Positions 55,909 to 64,000 of a stretch of DNA of 64,000 nt are shown here, one piece after another (position 1 is the stretch's first letter; each line of letters opens with the position of its first letter). The notes beneath the pieces are model-generated. The model did no database searches. It saw only the letters and a program-made list of their open reading frames with translations, and had not been told where the DNA came from. The position numbers and the translations under genes are program-made. The stretch covers positions 1 to 64,000 of the forward strand of contig NZ_JAMXXK010000007.1 in NCBI RefSeq assembly GCF_024129735.1, written 5' to 3'. The stretch is from Acinetobacter lwoffii. GTDB taxonomy: Bacteria > Pseudomonadota > Gammaproteobacteria > Pseudomonadales > Moraxellaceae.

Positions 55909-55928
55909 AAGCTCACTTCGGTGGGCTT
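55909..55928 (+). terminator. Terminator after rluE
   Basis: AAGCTCAC, loop TTCG, then GTGGGCTT, followed by a T-run. One G-T pair; a UUCG-type tetraloop makes it stable. Confidence 0.88.
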
Positions 55929-56007
55929 TTTTTATTACATAACTTAAATATTTTTTATTTTTCAATCTATTAGAATTAATTAAAGTATTCATTTTAATGT
56001 GAGTCTC

Positions 56008-56403
56008 ATGAAAAAAATAATTTTCGCTTTAGCTGCGACTTCCCTTTCAACTTTTGGCTTTGCCAATCCGCTGAGTGTGCATGTACTTAATCAGGAAACC
56101 GGCCTACCCTCTGCTAATGTCACGGTCACCCTAGAAGCTCAACAAGGTGAGAAATGGGTCAAGCTCAATGAAGCCAAGACAGACAGTAATGGTCGTATTA
56201 AAGAATTTTATCCTAAAGACACCGCGTTACAAAAAGGCGTTTATAAAGTAACGTTTAAAACGAGTGATTGGTTTAAGGCCAATAATCAACGGACGTTCTT
56301 CCCTGAAGTGCCGGTAGTTTTTGTGATTGATGGCACGTTGGAGCATTACCATATTCCACTGTTATTAAGTTCTTATGGCTATTCAACGTATCGGGGGAAT
56401 TAA
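56008..56403 (+). CDS. uraH: Exported 5-hydroxyisourate hydrolase
   Basis: The 131-residue transthyretin-like protein begins with a signal peptide (MKKIIFALAATSLSTFGFA), so it is likely periplasmic. The mature part has LSVHVLNQETGLPSANV (active His), the middle FPEVPVVFVIDG, LEHYHIPLLLSSYGYSTYRGN, the family's closing tetrapeptide with Asn in place of the usual Ser or Thr. It opens 5-hydroxyisourate in urate breakdown. ATG 56008 is chosen over an upstream GTG at 55999. No other urate gene is near. Confidence 0.9.
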   Translation: MKKIIFALAATSLSTFGFANPLSVHVLNQETGLPSANVTVTLEAQQGEKWVKLNEAKTDSNGRIKEFYPKDTALQKGVYKVTFKTSDWFKANNQRTFFPEVPVVFVIDGTLEHYHIPLLLSSYGYSTYRGN

Positions 56404-56407
56404 ACTT

Positions 56408-57153
56408 CTATATCGACTCTTGAGATATTTGAAATCCTACACGAGGATTTTTTCTAGGTGTAGTGATGGTGAATTTGACTTTAAAATCATATAAATTCCC
56501 ATATTTATCTTCGTAGCCTATTTTACCCCTTATCATTAACTCCTTGTCTGCAAATAACTTTGTATATTGTTCTTTGAGCAAATTAATTTGAACTCTCTGT
56601 TCTTCATTTTTACTAAGACTTATTAAAAGTGATTCATATCTTTTAAAATCCTCATCAAAAAAATATATATTTTTAGCTTCTTCACCATAATTTTTTAAAT
56701 TTAAATAAATACAAACAATATAAATATCAAAAACATCAATAATATTTCCATCATTATCACGATCTTCGTACCTATCTTCGTGTTCAAAAAAAGTAGTTCT
56801 ACTTAAATTTAACTGAGGTCGCACTGCTTTTCTTGCTGATTTTAGCTGTTGTTCTTGTAAAGAAACTAAATCGTCTGTTGTTTAACACTTTCCCGCATCT
56901 CATCAATCTGAAGTTGTAATGCTTTTTCCTGTTGCTCTAATGCTTTTGTATTTTGCTCTAACTGTTTACCTTGCTGAACATAACCTAAAATCAGCCAGAG
57001 AAAAGCAATTGGCGCAAATATTCCCGCTAGAAAATCTCCAAGTTCATTTAATGAAGTAGGCGAACTCAATCCACCAAACATCCAAAAAGAAGTAATTACA
57101 GCAAGCCAAATTACTGTAATTCCAATGCCACAATTTAAACTTTTCTGATTCAT
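56408..57153 (-). pseudogene. Two-TM/coiled-coil protein split by a one-base frameshift
   Basis: From ATG 57153 the frame reads two hydrophobic helices (GITVIWLAVITSFWMFGG; LAGIFAPIAFLWLILGY) and a coiled coil to MRESVKQQTI, stop at 56866. In the next frame the coiled coil goes on (TTDDLVSLQEQQLKSARKAVRP) and joins the 138-residue downstream frame QLNLSRTTFF to 56408. The shift lies in AAACAACAGACG, about 56875-56890. Joined, the protein is about 245 residues: membrane anchor, coil and a beta-rich C-terminal domain. It is either a broken gene or an assembly/sequencing slip. Function unknown. Confidence 0.7.
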
Positions 57154-57329
57154 GTTCTTCTAATAAATACTGATATCTAAGCACTTTTTACATGACTTGT
57201 CTTATGTATGCAAATTAAGCTTTTAGCTACTTTTTTAGTTTTTCCTTGTTATTCTCCTGCTGGAATGCTATTTATGATTCATATAATTTATTTTTTAAAA
57301 TAAAACGTATCTTAAAAGGGAGTTTTGCA

Positions 57330-57722
57330 ATGGATCAGCAAGTCAGCCAGATGTTTAATCAGGACCGGTTAATTCAGCATCTAGGTGCTCATCTAGTTTC
57401 TTATAACCATAATTATGCAAAGATCGAATTAAAGGTGACTGAACAGCATTTACAGGGTCATCAGACCTGTAACGGTGCCGTGATTTTCGCACTGGCAGAT
57501 GCAGCTTTTGCCATTGCCTGCAATACTGGTGAACATCCGGCAGTTGGTCAACATTGCGGTATTCATTATTTAAAACCGGGATTGCTTGGCGACACGCTGA
57601 CTGCTGTAGCCGAACACAAAACCAGCAGTGGCCGTAGTGGCATTTATGACATTCAAGTGATGAATCAACATAATCAAATCGTGGCAGAATTCCGTGGTAC
57701 ATCACGACTGATCATTAAATAG
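57330..57722 (+). CDS. PaaI-family hotdog thioesterase
   Basis: The 130-residue protein has the hotdog-fold pattern of PaaI/PaaD thioesterases: HQTCNGAVIFALADAAFAIA (catalytic Asn/Asp region) and GIHYLKPGLLGDTLTAVA. PaaI cleaves hydroxyphenylacetyl-CoA and similar esters to protect the CoA pool. The phenylacetate operon is not adjacent, so the substrate may differ. ATG 57330 has RBS GGGAG at good distance; the longer frame from 57246 is not supported. Confidence 0.85.
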   Translation: MDQQVSQMFNQDRLIQHLGAHLVSYNHNYAKIELKVTEQHLQGHQTCNGAVIFALADAAFAIACNTGEHPAVGQHCGIHYLKPGLLGDTLTAVAEHKTSSGRSGIYDIQVMNQHNQIVAEFRGTSRLIIK

Positions 57723-57748
57723 ATTTTCTTTCAACATGCACTTCAATA

Positions 57749-57778
57749 AAAAAACCGGTGACGATGCACCGGTTTTTT
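57749..57778. terminator. Bidirectional terminator
   Basis: AAAAAACCGGTG at 57749-57760 pairs with CACCGGTTTTTT at 57767-57778, between the thioesterase gene and the facing M61 gene. Confidence 0.92.
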
Positions 57779-57800
57779 TAAATTAAGAATAATTTCGGAT

Positions 57801-59504
57801 TTAAACTTTAAGCCATTTCTCGGCTTTAGCCTGATCTTCTACTTTCAGTTCAACTTCGGTCAGTTCAGAACCCGCGGCTTGAACTTCAAAACTCATCAGC
57901 TCATCACGACGGAATGCATACACTGTAAAAGTACCTTGCTGTTTTGCATAGCTTTCAACAAGTTTGGTCGTTGCTTTTAAGCCATCAATTGCAATAATGA
58001 CATCATTGGCAGAAAGGCCAGCGAGTACAGCAACCCCATCACGACGCGCAGATTGAACTAGAACACCTTCCGGCTTATCTACCAGTTTTAAACCGAATGG
58101 CAAAGACTTGTCATTTTTCAGGCTATAAGCCATACCAAACTCAGGGAATAGCTGATCGAGCGGCAATTCATCTGTGGTATTGATCAAGTGATTAATCTGT
58201 TCTGACCAATCATCTCCTGTCAATTCTTTACACAATTCAAAGATCGTCCGTTCATGCACCTGAACGCCTTTCTGGGCATTTTCATACAAACGGCGCATCA
58301 AAGCATCCAGACTTGAACCACGTAAACGCAGACCCAAATCCAGGCACAGTGCAACTAAACAACCTTTGTTGTAATAGCTGGTACCCGCATTATTCGAGTT
58401 TTCATCCTGACGATAGAATTTCACCCAGGCATCAAAACTGGATTCAGACACTGACTGAATCACACGTCCCGGATTTTGCAAATAACGGTCAATCTGTGCT
58501 TTTAACAAAGCAATATACGATTCCTGATTAATCACGCCGCTACGCAGCAAAATCAAATCATCGTAATAAGAGGTGAAACCTTCAAAGATCCATAACAGAG
58601 AGGTATAACCTTCTCTGTTTAAATCATAGTTAACGAAGTTTTCAGGGCGAATAAACTTCACCAACCATGAATGGAAATATTCGTGGCTACATAAGCCGAG
58701 GAAACGCTGATAATCTTTTGAAGGTTCTTCAGGTTCATTGGCCTTAGGCAAGTCATCACGTGGTGAAATCAGGCTAGTCGAGTTCGGATGCTCCAGACCA
58801 CCATAGCTATTACCGGTTGCCATGGTCATAAAGGTATAGTCTGTAAACGGCGCCGAACCAAACATTGAAATTTCTGTGGCACAAATTTTTTCAATGTCCT
58901 GCTGCATACGCGCCGCATTCATGGCATGTTTGCCTGACACCACAAATTCATGCGGAATACCATTTGCTTCAAAACGGAAACGGGTTTGCTCTGCCAGCTC
59001 AAATGGCGCATCAATCAATTCGGCATAGTTTTTGGCTTTGAGCGTGAAACGGCCTTTGACCAGACTTTTGGCCTGCATGCCGGTTGCCAATTGGAAATGC
59101 TTTAATTCATCTGGTAAAAATATTTCTAGTTCAATTTCTTTATTTTCCTGACCTTCCAGACCTAAACATGCACAAGCCGGGTTCACGTAGAGACGATTTT
59201 GATCCACGTATGCACCACGAACGGACAGGTCATAGGCATAGACATCATATTCCACTGTAATCAGTTCATGATCGGTATTAAATAGACGCCATTTGTTCTT
59301 TTCAAATTTCTGGATCTGTAACTGGCGCCCATCTTCATCATAGGCTTTGACCGCTTCAATGTGCTTGGAAAACTCTCGAATCAGATAGCTTCCTGGAATC
59401 CAGGTCGGCAATGACAGGACTTGGGTGGGGTCCGCAAGAAAACGAACAGTCACGTGAATAAGATGCTGACGATAATCGTCAAATTCAATTTGATAATGCA
59501 ACAT
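57801..59504 (-). CDS. M61-family glycyl aminopeptidase-like metalloprotease
   Basis: The 567-residue protein has the M61 layout: an N-terminal beta domain (WIPGSYLIREFSKHI), the zinc motif H-E-Y-F-H in LCSHEYFHSWLVKFIRP (about 270), a downstream Glu in WIFEGFTSYY, and a C-terminal PDZ domain (LVQSARRDGVAVLAGLSAND). No signal peptide is visible. The family prefers Gly or Ala at the N-terminus of peptides. Single gene. Confidence 0.92.
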   Translation of the reverse strand: MLHYQIEFDDYRQHLIHVTVRFLADPTQVLSLPTWIPGSYLIREFSKHIEAVKAYDEDGRQLQIQKFEKNKWRLFNTDHELITVEYDVYAYDLSVRGAYVDQNRLYVNPACACLGLEGQENKEIELEIFLPDELKHFQLATGMQAKSLVKGRFTLKAKNYAELIDAPFELAEQTRFRFEANGIPHEFVVSGKHAMNAARMQQDIEKICATEISMFGSAPFTDYTFMTMATGNSYGGLEHPNSTSLISPRDDLPKANEPEEPSKDYQRFLGLCSHEYFHSWLVKFIRPENFVNYDLNREGYTSLLWIFEGFTSYYDDLILLRSGVINQESYIALLKAQIDRYLQNPGRVIQSVSESSFDAWVKFYRQDENSNNAGTSYYNKGCLVALCLDLGLRLRGSSLDALMRRLYENAQKGVQVHERTIFELCKELTGDDWSEQINHLINTTDELPLDQLFPEFGMAYSLKNDKSLPFGLKLVDKPEGVLVQSARRDGVAVLAGLSANDVIIAIDGLKATTKLVESYAKQQGTFTVYAFRRDELMSFEVQAAGSELTEVELKVEDQAKAEKWLKV

Positions 59505-59679
59505 AATGAACGATATAAAATTAAAATAAATGAGATATAGCTTAGCTTAGCATTTTTTAAGCCAGTATGGTTTAGCTGTCTTATTTGTCTACATTTACGA
59601 CTAGCTATCTGTATAAAAAAGGCATAGCATGCGTGAAAATTAAATCGTTCAACACCCGCCGGGTTATCAAGGAACACCA

Positions 59680-60993
59680 TTGAAATACATCATCTCACTG
59701 ATTACGGTTTTCAGTTTATTTATTTCTGCATTTTCACATGCTGCCCTACTCAATATTGTGCCTGAAAGCGTTGAAGCTGAAGCCTGGACCATTCTGGATT
59801 CACAGTCTGGTCAAGTCATTGCAGAGCACAATGCCGACGTTCAGCGTGCTCCGGCTTCGCTGACCAAAATGATGGTGGCTTATATTGCCTTAAAGGAAAT
59901 TGAGGCCGGAAAATTAAATAAAAATGAAGTGTTAACCGCGACCTCTGTGGTTAAAACCGTGATGTGGGATGAGTCACAGATGTACCTGAAAGAAGGTGAT
60001 CTGATTTCAGTCGATCAGCTTCTGGCGGGCTTAATTATCATGTCTGCTAATGATGCCGCAGTCACGCTGGCTGAGAAAATTTCGGGTGGTATTCCGCAGT
60101 TTGTTGAACGTATGAATCAGGAAGCCAAAGCGCTGGGCATGCAGCATACCAATTTCCAGAATCCGGCCGGTATTACCATGCCTGAGCATTATTCGACTGC
60201 CGCCGATTTGGCCAGACTGTCTATGGCGGTGGTGAATGAAACCCCGGATTATCTGTATTATTCCAAACAGCCAAGCTTTACTTATAACCAGCATTTTCAT
60301 CGTGCGACCAACCGTGTGCTTCAGGTCGATCCTACAGTAGATGGTTTAAAAACCGGTTTTACCCGTGCAGCGGGCTATAATCTGGCACTAACCGCCAATC
60401 GCGTCACCGCAGATTTTGAAATGCCAAATCGCCGTCTGATTGTGGTGGTGCTGGGTACTAAAAGTGCAGCAAAACGCGCTGAAGTATCACATAAGCTGAT
60501 GAATCTGGCTTATACCTATACTCGCAATGAAGTAGCGATCAAAGATCAACAGCTACTGGCTGAGTTGCCTGTAATTAAATCCACCTTAAAAATGTTTAAG
60601 GTGCAAACCAAGCAACCGCAGATTATTACCACTTCTTTATATGATCAGGGCTACAGTATTGACCTGAATCAGTTTGACCAGACAAATCAGCGTGTCATGC
60701 TGAATACTGGTGATGGCGTTTTAAAAAGTATCGAGCCATTACAGGAAACTCAGACTCATATCAATGTTGAAGTGAAAGCGTCTGAACTCATTGCACCTTT
60801 GGCGACCATGATGCCTTTGGCGACCATTCAGGTTTATCAGAATAATCAGTTGATTCGCACCATTCAAATTGAAGATCATGTCGAAATTGAAGAAGCCAAT
60901 CTATTTCAGAAATTCTTTAGCTGGCTACAAAGCTTATTCGGTTTATTTTCAGACAATACGCCAAGCGTAAAGCTTTATCCTTTAGATAGATAA
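59680..60993 (+). CDS. dacC: D-alanyl-D-alanine carboxypeptidase (PBP5/6 type)
   Basis: The 437-residue protein has a signal peptide (to about 20, ISAFSHA) and the three penicillin-binding motifs: S-L-T-K (PASLTKMM, about 62), S-A-N (MSANDAAV, about 122) and K-T-G (DGLKTGFT, about 225). The C-terminal region is a PBP5-type beta domain followed by an amphipathic helix (LFQKFFSWLQSLFGLF) for membrane anchoring. It trims the last D-Ala from cell-wall peptides. Translation starts at TTG 59680, with RBS AAGGAAC. The symbol dacC versus dacA is not certain. Confidence 0.92.
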   Translation: MKYIISLITVFSLFISAFSHAALLNIVPESVEAEAWTILDSQSGQVIAEHNADVQRAPASLTKMMVAYIALKEIEAGKLNKNEVLTATSVVKTVMWDESQMYLKEGDLISVDQLLAGLIIMSANDAAVTLAEKISGGIPQFVERMNQEAKALGMQHTNFQNPAGITMPEHYSTAADLARLSMAVVNETPDYLYYSKQPSFTYNQHFHRATNRVLQVDPTVDGLKTGFTRAAGYNLALTANRVTADFEMPNRRLIVVVLGTKSAAKRAEVSHKLMNLAYTYTRNEVAIKDQQLLAELPVIKSTLKMFKVQTKQPQIITTSLYDQGYSIDLNQFDQTNQRVMLNTGDGVLKSIEPLQETQTHINVEVKASELIAPLATMMPLATIQVYQNNQLIRTIQIEDHVEIEEANLFQKFFSWLQSLFGLFSDNTPSVKLYPLDR

Positions 60994-61024
60994 TAGCGCT
61001 ACATCTCAAGTCACTTTTCTTTAA

Positions 61025-61054
61025 GCTAGAAGATCTCCTCTCTGATCTTCTAGC
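61025..61054 (+). terminator. Hairpin after dacC
   Basis: GCTAGAAGATC at 61025-61035 pairs with GATCTTCTAGC at 61044-61054 over an eight-base loop. The T-run is poor. Confidence 0.55.
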
Positions 61055-61243
61055 AGATTCCCTTTATCAATCTCGCTCTCCCCTTGCTTCCTCAAAGCAG
61101 CGATACTTACCTGCTCTCACAGAATTGCTACGTTTTGTAATTTGTATAACAATTTTAATCAAGACGCGTTTTAGTGCATGCCATAGTATATTTTCTCTCT
61201 ATTTCTCTTATTTTTATTAAAAAAATAAACAGGTTAATCATAT

Positions 61244-62530
61244 ATGACAGCACATAAAATCGTGATTGTGGGTGGTGGTGCCGGTGGTCTGGAACTGGCG
61301 ACTCAGCTGGGTGAGAGCTTGGGTAAAAGCGGTAAAGCCCAGATTATTCTGGTCGATCAAAAACTGACACACATTTGGAAACCGCTGCTGCATGAAGTTG
61401 CCGCAGGCACCTTAAATCCACATGAAGAAGAAACTAATTATTTTGCCCATTCAGCCGCACATCATTATGAATTTGTCTTGGGGACATTTACCGGTCTGGA
61501 TCGTGAAGCGAAACAGATTGTGGTAGAAACAGAATATTTCTCCAAAAAAGCCCAAGCCAAGAAGAACCAGCGCATCGACTATGACACCCTGGTACTGGCC
61601 TTGGGTTCTACCTCGAATGACTTTAATACCGAAGGCGTCAAACAGTTCTGTCATTTTCTCGACAGCCGTCCACAAGCTGATATCTTTCAGCAGGATCTGT
61701 TGCATCTCTACTTGAATGCTCAACATGAAGCTTCGAGCCGTGAACTGAATATCGCGATTATTGGCGCCGGTGCAACCGGAGTAGAACTGGCAGCTGAACT
61801 GGTGGAAGCCAAACACAATTTCTTTAAATATGGCTTAAACAAGGTCGACCCAAATAAAGTCAAAATTACCCTGATTGAAGCGGCGGATCGTATTCTGACT
61901 GCACTCTCGCCGAAAGTTGCTGAACATACCATGCAACAGCTGGAAAAATTTGGCATTGAGGTTTTGACCAGTCACCGCGTGGCCAAGGTTGATGAAGACA
62001 AGATTTATTTTGCAGATGGCTCAAGTCTGGATGCCGAGATTAAAGTCTGGGCTGCAGGCATCAAAGCACCTGAAGTCTTGGCACAACTGCAAGATATGGA
62101 AAAAGACAATATTCACCGGTTGAAAGTCTACTCCACCCTGCAAACCAAATCTGATCCAGACATTTTTGCTTTTGGTGACTGTGCACACTGCCAGCCTGCT
62201 GCAGATGAACCAGTCTTGGGTCCACGTGCACAAGTGGCTAGCCAACAGGCCAATTTTCTGGCGAATGCCTTGAAAGCGCGTGTCAATGAAGAAAACTATT
62301 TACCGATGTTTAAATTTTCTGACAAAGGTTCACTGATTTCCTTAAGCCAGAATAAAGCCGTCGGCGAGTTGCTCGGTCAGGTGAATGTTCAAGGCTTTGT
62401 TGCCAAGTCAATGTACGTTTCTTTATACCGAATTCATCAGGCGACCATTCATGGTTATGCGCATGCCGGCATTCTGACTGCAAAAGATTTTGTTACACGA
62501 AAAATTTCTCCAAAGCTGAAATTGCATTGA
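61244..62530 (+). CDS. ndh: Type II NADH dehydrogenase
   Basis: The 428-residue flavoenzyme passes electrons from NADH to ubiquinone without pumping protons. Two Rossmann motifs are present: IVGGGAGGLELAT (FAD, about 7-19) and IIGAGATGVELAAEL (NADH, about 168-182), with FGDCAHCQP (FAD end) and QASQQANFLANAL-like quinone-site region. It works at the inner face of the membrane. Single gene. Confidence 0.95.
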   Translation: MTAHKIVIVGGGAGGLELATQLGESLGKSGKAQIILVDQKLTHIWKPLLHEVAAGTLNPHEEETNYFAHSAAHHYEFVLGTFTGLDREAKQIVVETEYFSKKAQAKKNQRIDYDTLVLALGSTSNDFNTEGVKQFCHFLDSRPQADIFQQDLLHLYLNAQHEASSRELNIAIIGAGATGVELAAELVEAKHNFFKYGLNKVDPNKVKITLIEAADRILTALSPKVAEHTMQQLEKFGIEVLTSHRVAKVDEDKIYFADGSSLDAEIKVWAAGIKAPEVLAQLQDMEKDNIHRLKVYSTLQTKSDPDIFAFGDCAHCQPAADEPVLGPRAQVASQQANFLANALKARVNEENYLPMFKFSDKGSLISLSQNKAVGELLGQVNVQGFVAKSMYVSLYRIHQATIHGYAHAGILTAKDFVTRKISPKLKLH

Positions 62531-62666
62531 AATTCCAGAATTTGGCCCAATCAATGAAAAAATCGTCAACAAAATTGTCAAATTGCGTTTTTTTGCTAAT
62601 TTTAGTCTACAAAAATGCAATTTCACTTTATGATGTACCCTTAAAAAATTGAATGGATCAATTAAC

Positions 62667-63149
62667 ATGACTGCTATTGCAAATAACCTCGTGGTTTCTT
62701 TCCACTACACATTGACTAACGCAGAGGGTGAAACTCTCGACCAATCTCAAGGTGAACCACTTGCCTATTTGCACGGTGCAGGTAACATCATCCCAGGTTT
62801 AGAAAATGCGTTAGAAGGCAAAACTGTAGGTGAAAAATTCACTGTAAACGTTCCTGCTGCTGAAGGTTATGGCGAATACAACCCTGACCTAGTTCAAGAA
62901 GTTCCTGCGCAAATGTTCCAAGGCGTAGACAACATTCAGGCAGGTATGCAGTTCCAAGCTCAAACTGATGACGGCGTGCAAATCGTAACTGTTAAAGCAG
63001 TTGAAGGCGACAATGTTGTTGTTGATGCTAACTTCCCACTTGCTGGTCAAGACCTGACTTTCGAAGTTGAAATCGTATCTGTTCGTGAAGCTTCTCAAGA
63101 AGAATTAGATCACGGCCACGTACACGGTGTAGGCGGTCACCAACACTAA
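62667..63149 (+). CDS. SlyD-like FKBP peptidyl-prolyl isomerase
   Basis: The 160-residue protein begins like SlyD/SlpA (VVSFHYTLTNAEGETLD; PLAYLHGAGNIIPGLE; GEKFTVNVPAAEGYGEYN), then the insert-in-flap domain, and ends with a His-rich tail (HGHVHGVGGHQH) that may bind nickel or zinc. It is a folding helper in the cytoplasm. ATG 62667 is preferred over the TTG at 62649. A strong terminator follows. Confidence 0.92.
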   Translation: MTAIANNLVVSFHYTLTNAEGETLDQSQGEPLAYLHGAGNIIPGLENALEGKTVGEKFTVNVPAAEGYGEYNPDLVQEVPAQMFQGVDNIQAGMQFQAQTDDGVQIVTVKAVEGDNVVVDANFPLAGQDLTFEVEIVSVREASQEELDHGHVHGVGGHQH

Positions 63150-63168
63150 GATCTTCTGATCTTGAGTG

Positions 63169-63199
63169 AAAAAAGGCAAAGTCTGACTTTGCCTTTTTT
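63169..63199 (+). terminator. Terminator after the SlyD-like gene
   Basis: AAAAAAGGCAAAG pairs with CTTTGCCTTTTTT over a five-base loop at 63169-63199. Confidence 0.92.
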
Positions 63200-63315
63200 A
63201 TTGTCTGAAAATAGCCCGTAAAATATTAACCATCCAATTAACTATAAAAAAAGCAGAGCCATTGCCCTGCCTTTTCAATCCGATCAAGATCCCCTTTTAC
63301 AGGATGATCACTAGA

Positions 63316-64000
63316 TTATTTGTTTTGGTTATAAATCTGCATGGCTGCTGGCAACTGTTGACGCATTTGCCCAATACGCTGGCTATTCGATGGATGCGTA
63401 GACAGGAAGGTTGCACCACTGCCGCCACCGAGTTTGTTCATTTTTTCCCACAAGGTAATGGCTGCATTTGGGTTATAACCTGCGCGCGCCATCAGCATTA
63501 AACCGCCTTGGTCAGCACGGCTTTCCAGATTACGCGAGTATGGCAAGCCAATCCCGATCTGACTACCCAATTGTGCGGCTGCAGCACCACCTTGACCCAC
63601 ACCTGCTGCATTTAAGCCAATACCCAAGGCCAGATCAGTCAGGGCCTGAGCACCGATTTTCTGCTTAGAATGCTCTTCTAAAGCATGCACCATTTCATGA
63701 CCCATAATCGCTGCAATTTCAGCATCGGTCAGATTCAGTTTATTCACGATACCCGTATAGAATACAACCTTACCACCTGGCGCAACAAAGGCGTTAACCT
63801 GGTCAGATTTGAGCACAGCCAATTGCCACTGGAATGCCGTACCGGTTTGATTCATCTGGTTAGCAACCGGTTTCAAACGGTTAAATACATTATTAATCCG
63901 TTTATAGGTCGCTGAACTGGTATCCAGTTGACCTTTGTTTTTCGCATCATTGACCATGGCATTATAGCTTTGGCTCGCAGATGCATTTAAGGTCGCAGTA
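63316..64000 (-). CDS. M48-family metalloprotease, partial (start beyond window)
   Basis: The visible 228 residues hold the zinc motif H-E-M-V-H (IMGHEMVHALEEHSKQ) and the later SRNLESRADQGGLMLMARAGY with the third ligand Glu, then FLSTHPSNSQRIGQM. This is the periplasmic LoiP/YggG-like type of M48 protease. The frame runs open through 64000, so the true start and probable signal peptide lie outside; the ATG at 63957 is internal. Confidence 0.88.
   Translation of the reverse strand, partial: TATLNASASQSYNAMVNDAKNKGQLDTSSATYKRINNVFNRLKPVANQMNQTGTAFQWQLAVLKSDQVNAFVAPGGKVVFYTGIVNKLNLTDAEIAAIMGHEMVHALEEHSKQKIGAQALTDLALGIGLNAAGVGQGGAAAAQLGSQIGIGLPYSRNLESRADQGGLMLMARAGYNPNAAITLWEKMNKLGGGSGATFLSTHPSNSQRIGQMRQQLPAAMQIYNQNK

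Overview
The window looks like a chromosome segment of an Acinetobacter species (Moraxellaceae). This rests on the AT-rich base use, gene pairs that I recall as usual in Acinetobacter (nnr/queG, glnD-dapC, icd divergent from rluE, azlCD), and many short Acinetobacter-like proteins. Species cannot be fixed from the sequence alone.

Region by region: (1) Positions 1-3836 are chromosome: the left end of an IS1-family element that has cut nnr, then queG, bioB and small genes. (2) Positions 3837-32594 are a genomic island of about 28.8 kb inserted at the 3' end of a CAT-anticodon tRNA gene (32595-32671). The tRNA end is repeated at 3837-3854. A P4-type integrase and an AlpA-like excisionase lie next to the tRNA, and paired GGATACA arm-type sites lie inside both ends. 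(3) Positions 32672-64000 are housekeeping chromosome: an acyltransferase, yebC, an Lrp regulator, a glycine-rich repeat protein, ychF, sodA, azlCD, purT, glnD, dapC, gpx, msrB, alaA, icd, rluE, uraH, a thioesterase, an M61 protease, a PBP5-type carboxypeptidase, ndh, a SlyD-like FKBP and a cut M48 protease.

The island is mainly a defence cluster. One minus-strand run (22824 down to 6803) reads hsdM-hsdS-[structured RNA]-abiF-like HEPN gene-hsdR-orf727-orf262-[broken small ORF]-mcrB-mcrC. It therefore combines a Type I restriction-modification system, a probable RNA-controlled HEPN toxin placed between hsdS and hsdR, an unrecognised coiled-coil gene pair, and a McrBC modification-dependent nuclease with an unusual McrB. 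Left of it lie a PPP phosphatase, a two-TM protein and a CoiA-like protein. Right of it is a three-gene module with two very large tyrosine recombinases, suggesting a second mobile element nested in, or merged with, the tRNA island. Two small XRE regulators flank that module.

Best leads: the abiF-like gene with its adjacent structured RNA inside the hsd locus; the orf727/orf262 pair; the three-gene recombinase module; a 79-codon reading frame with two in-frame TAA codons before mcrB; and three chromosomal lesions (nnr cut by an IS, a glycine-rich repeat gene with a one-base shift, and a membrane/coiled-coil gene split by a one-base shift). Several very small genes (33-43 codons) are also described.
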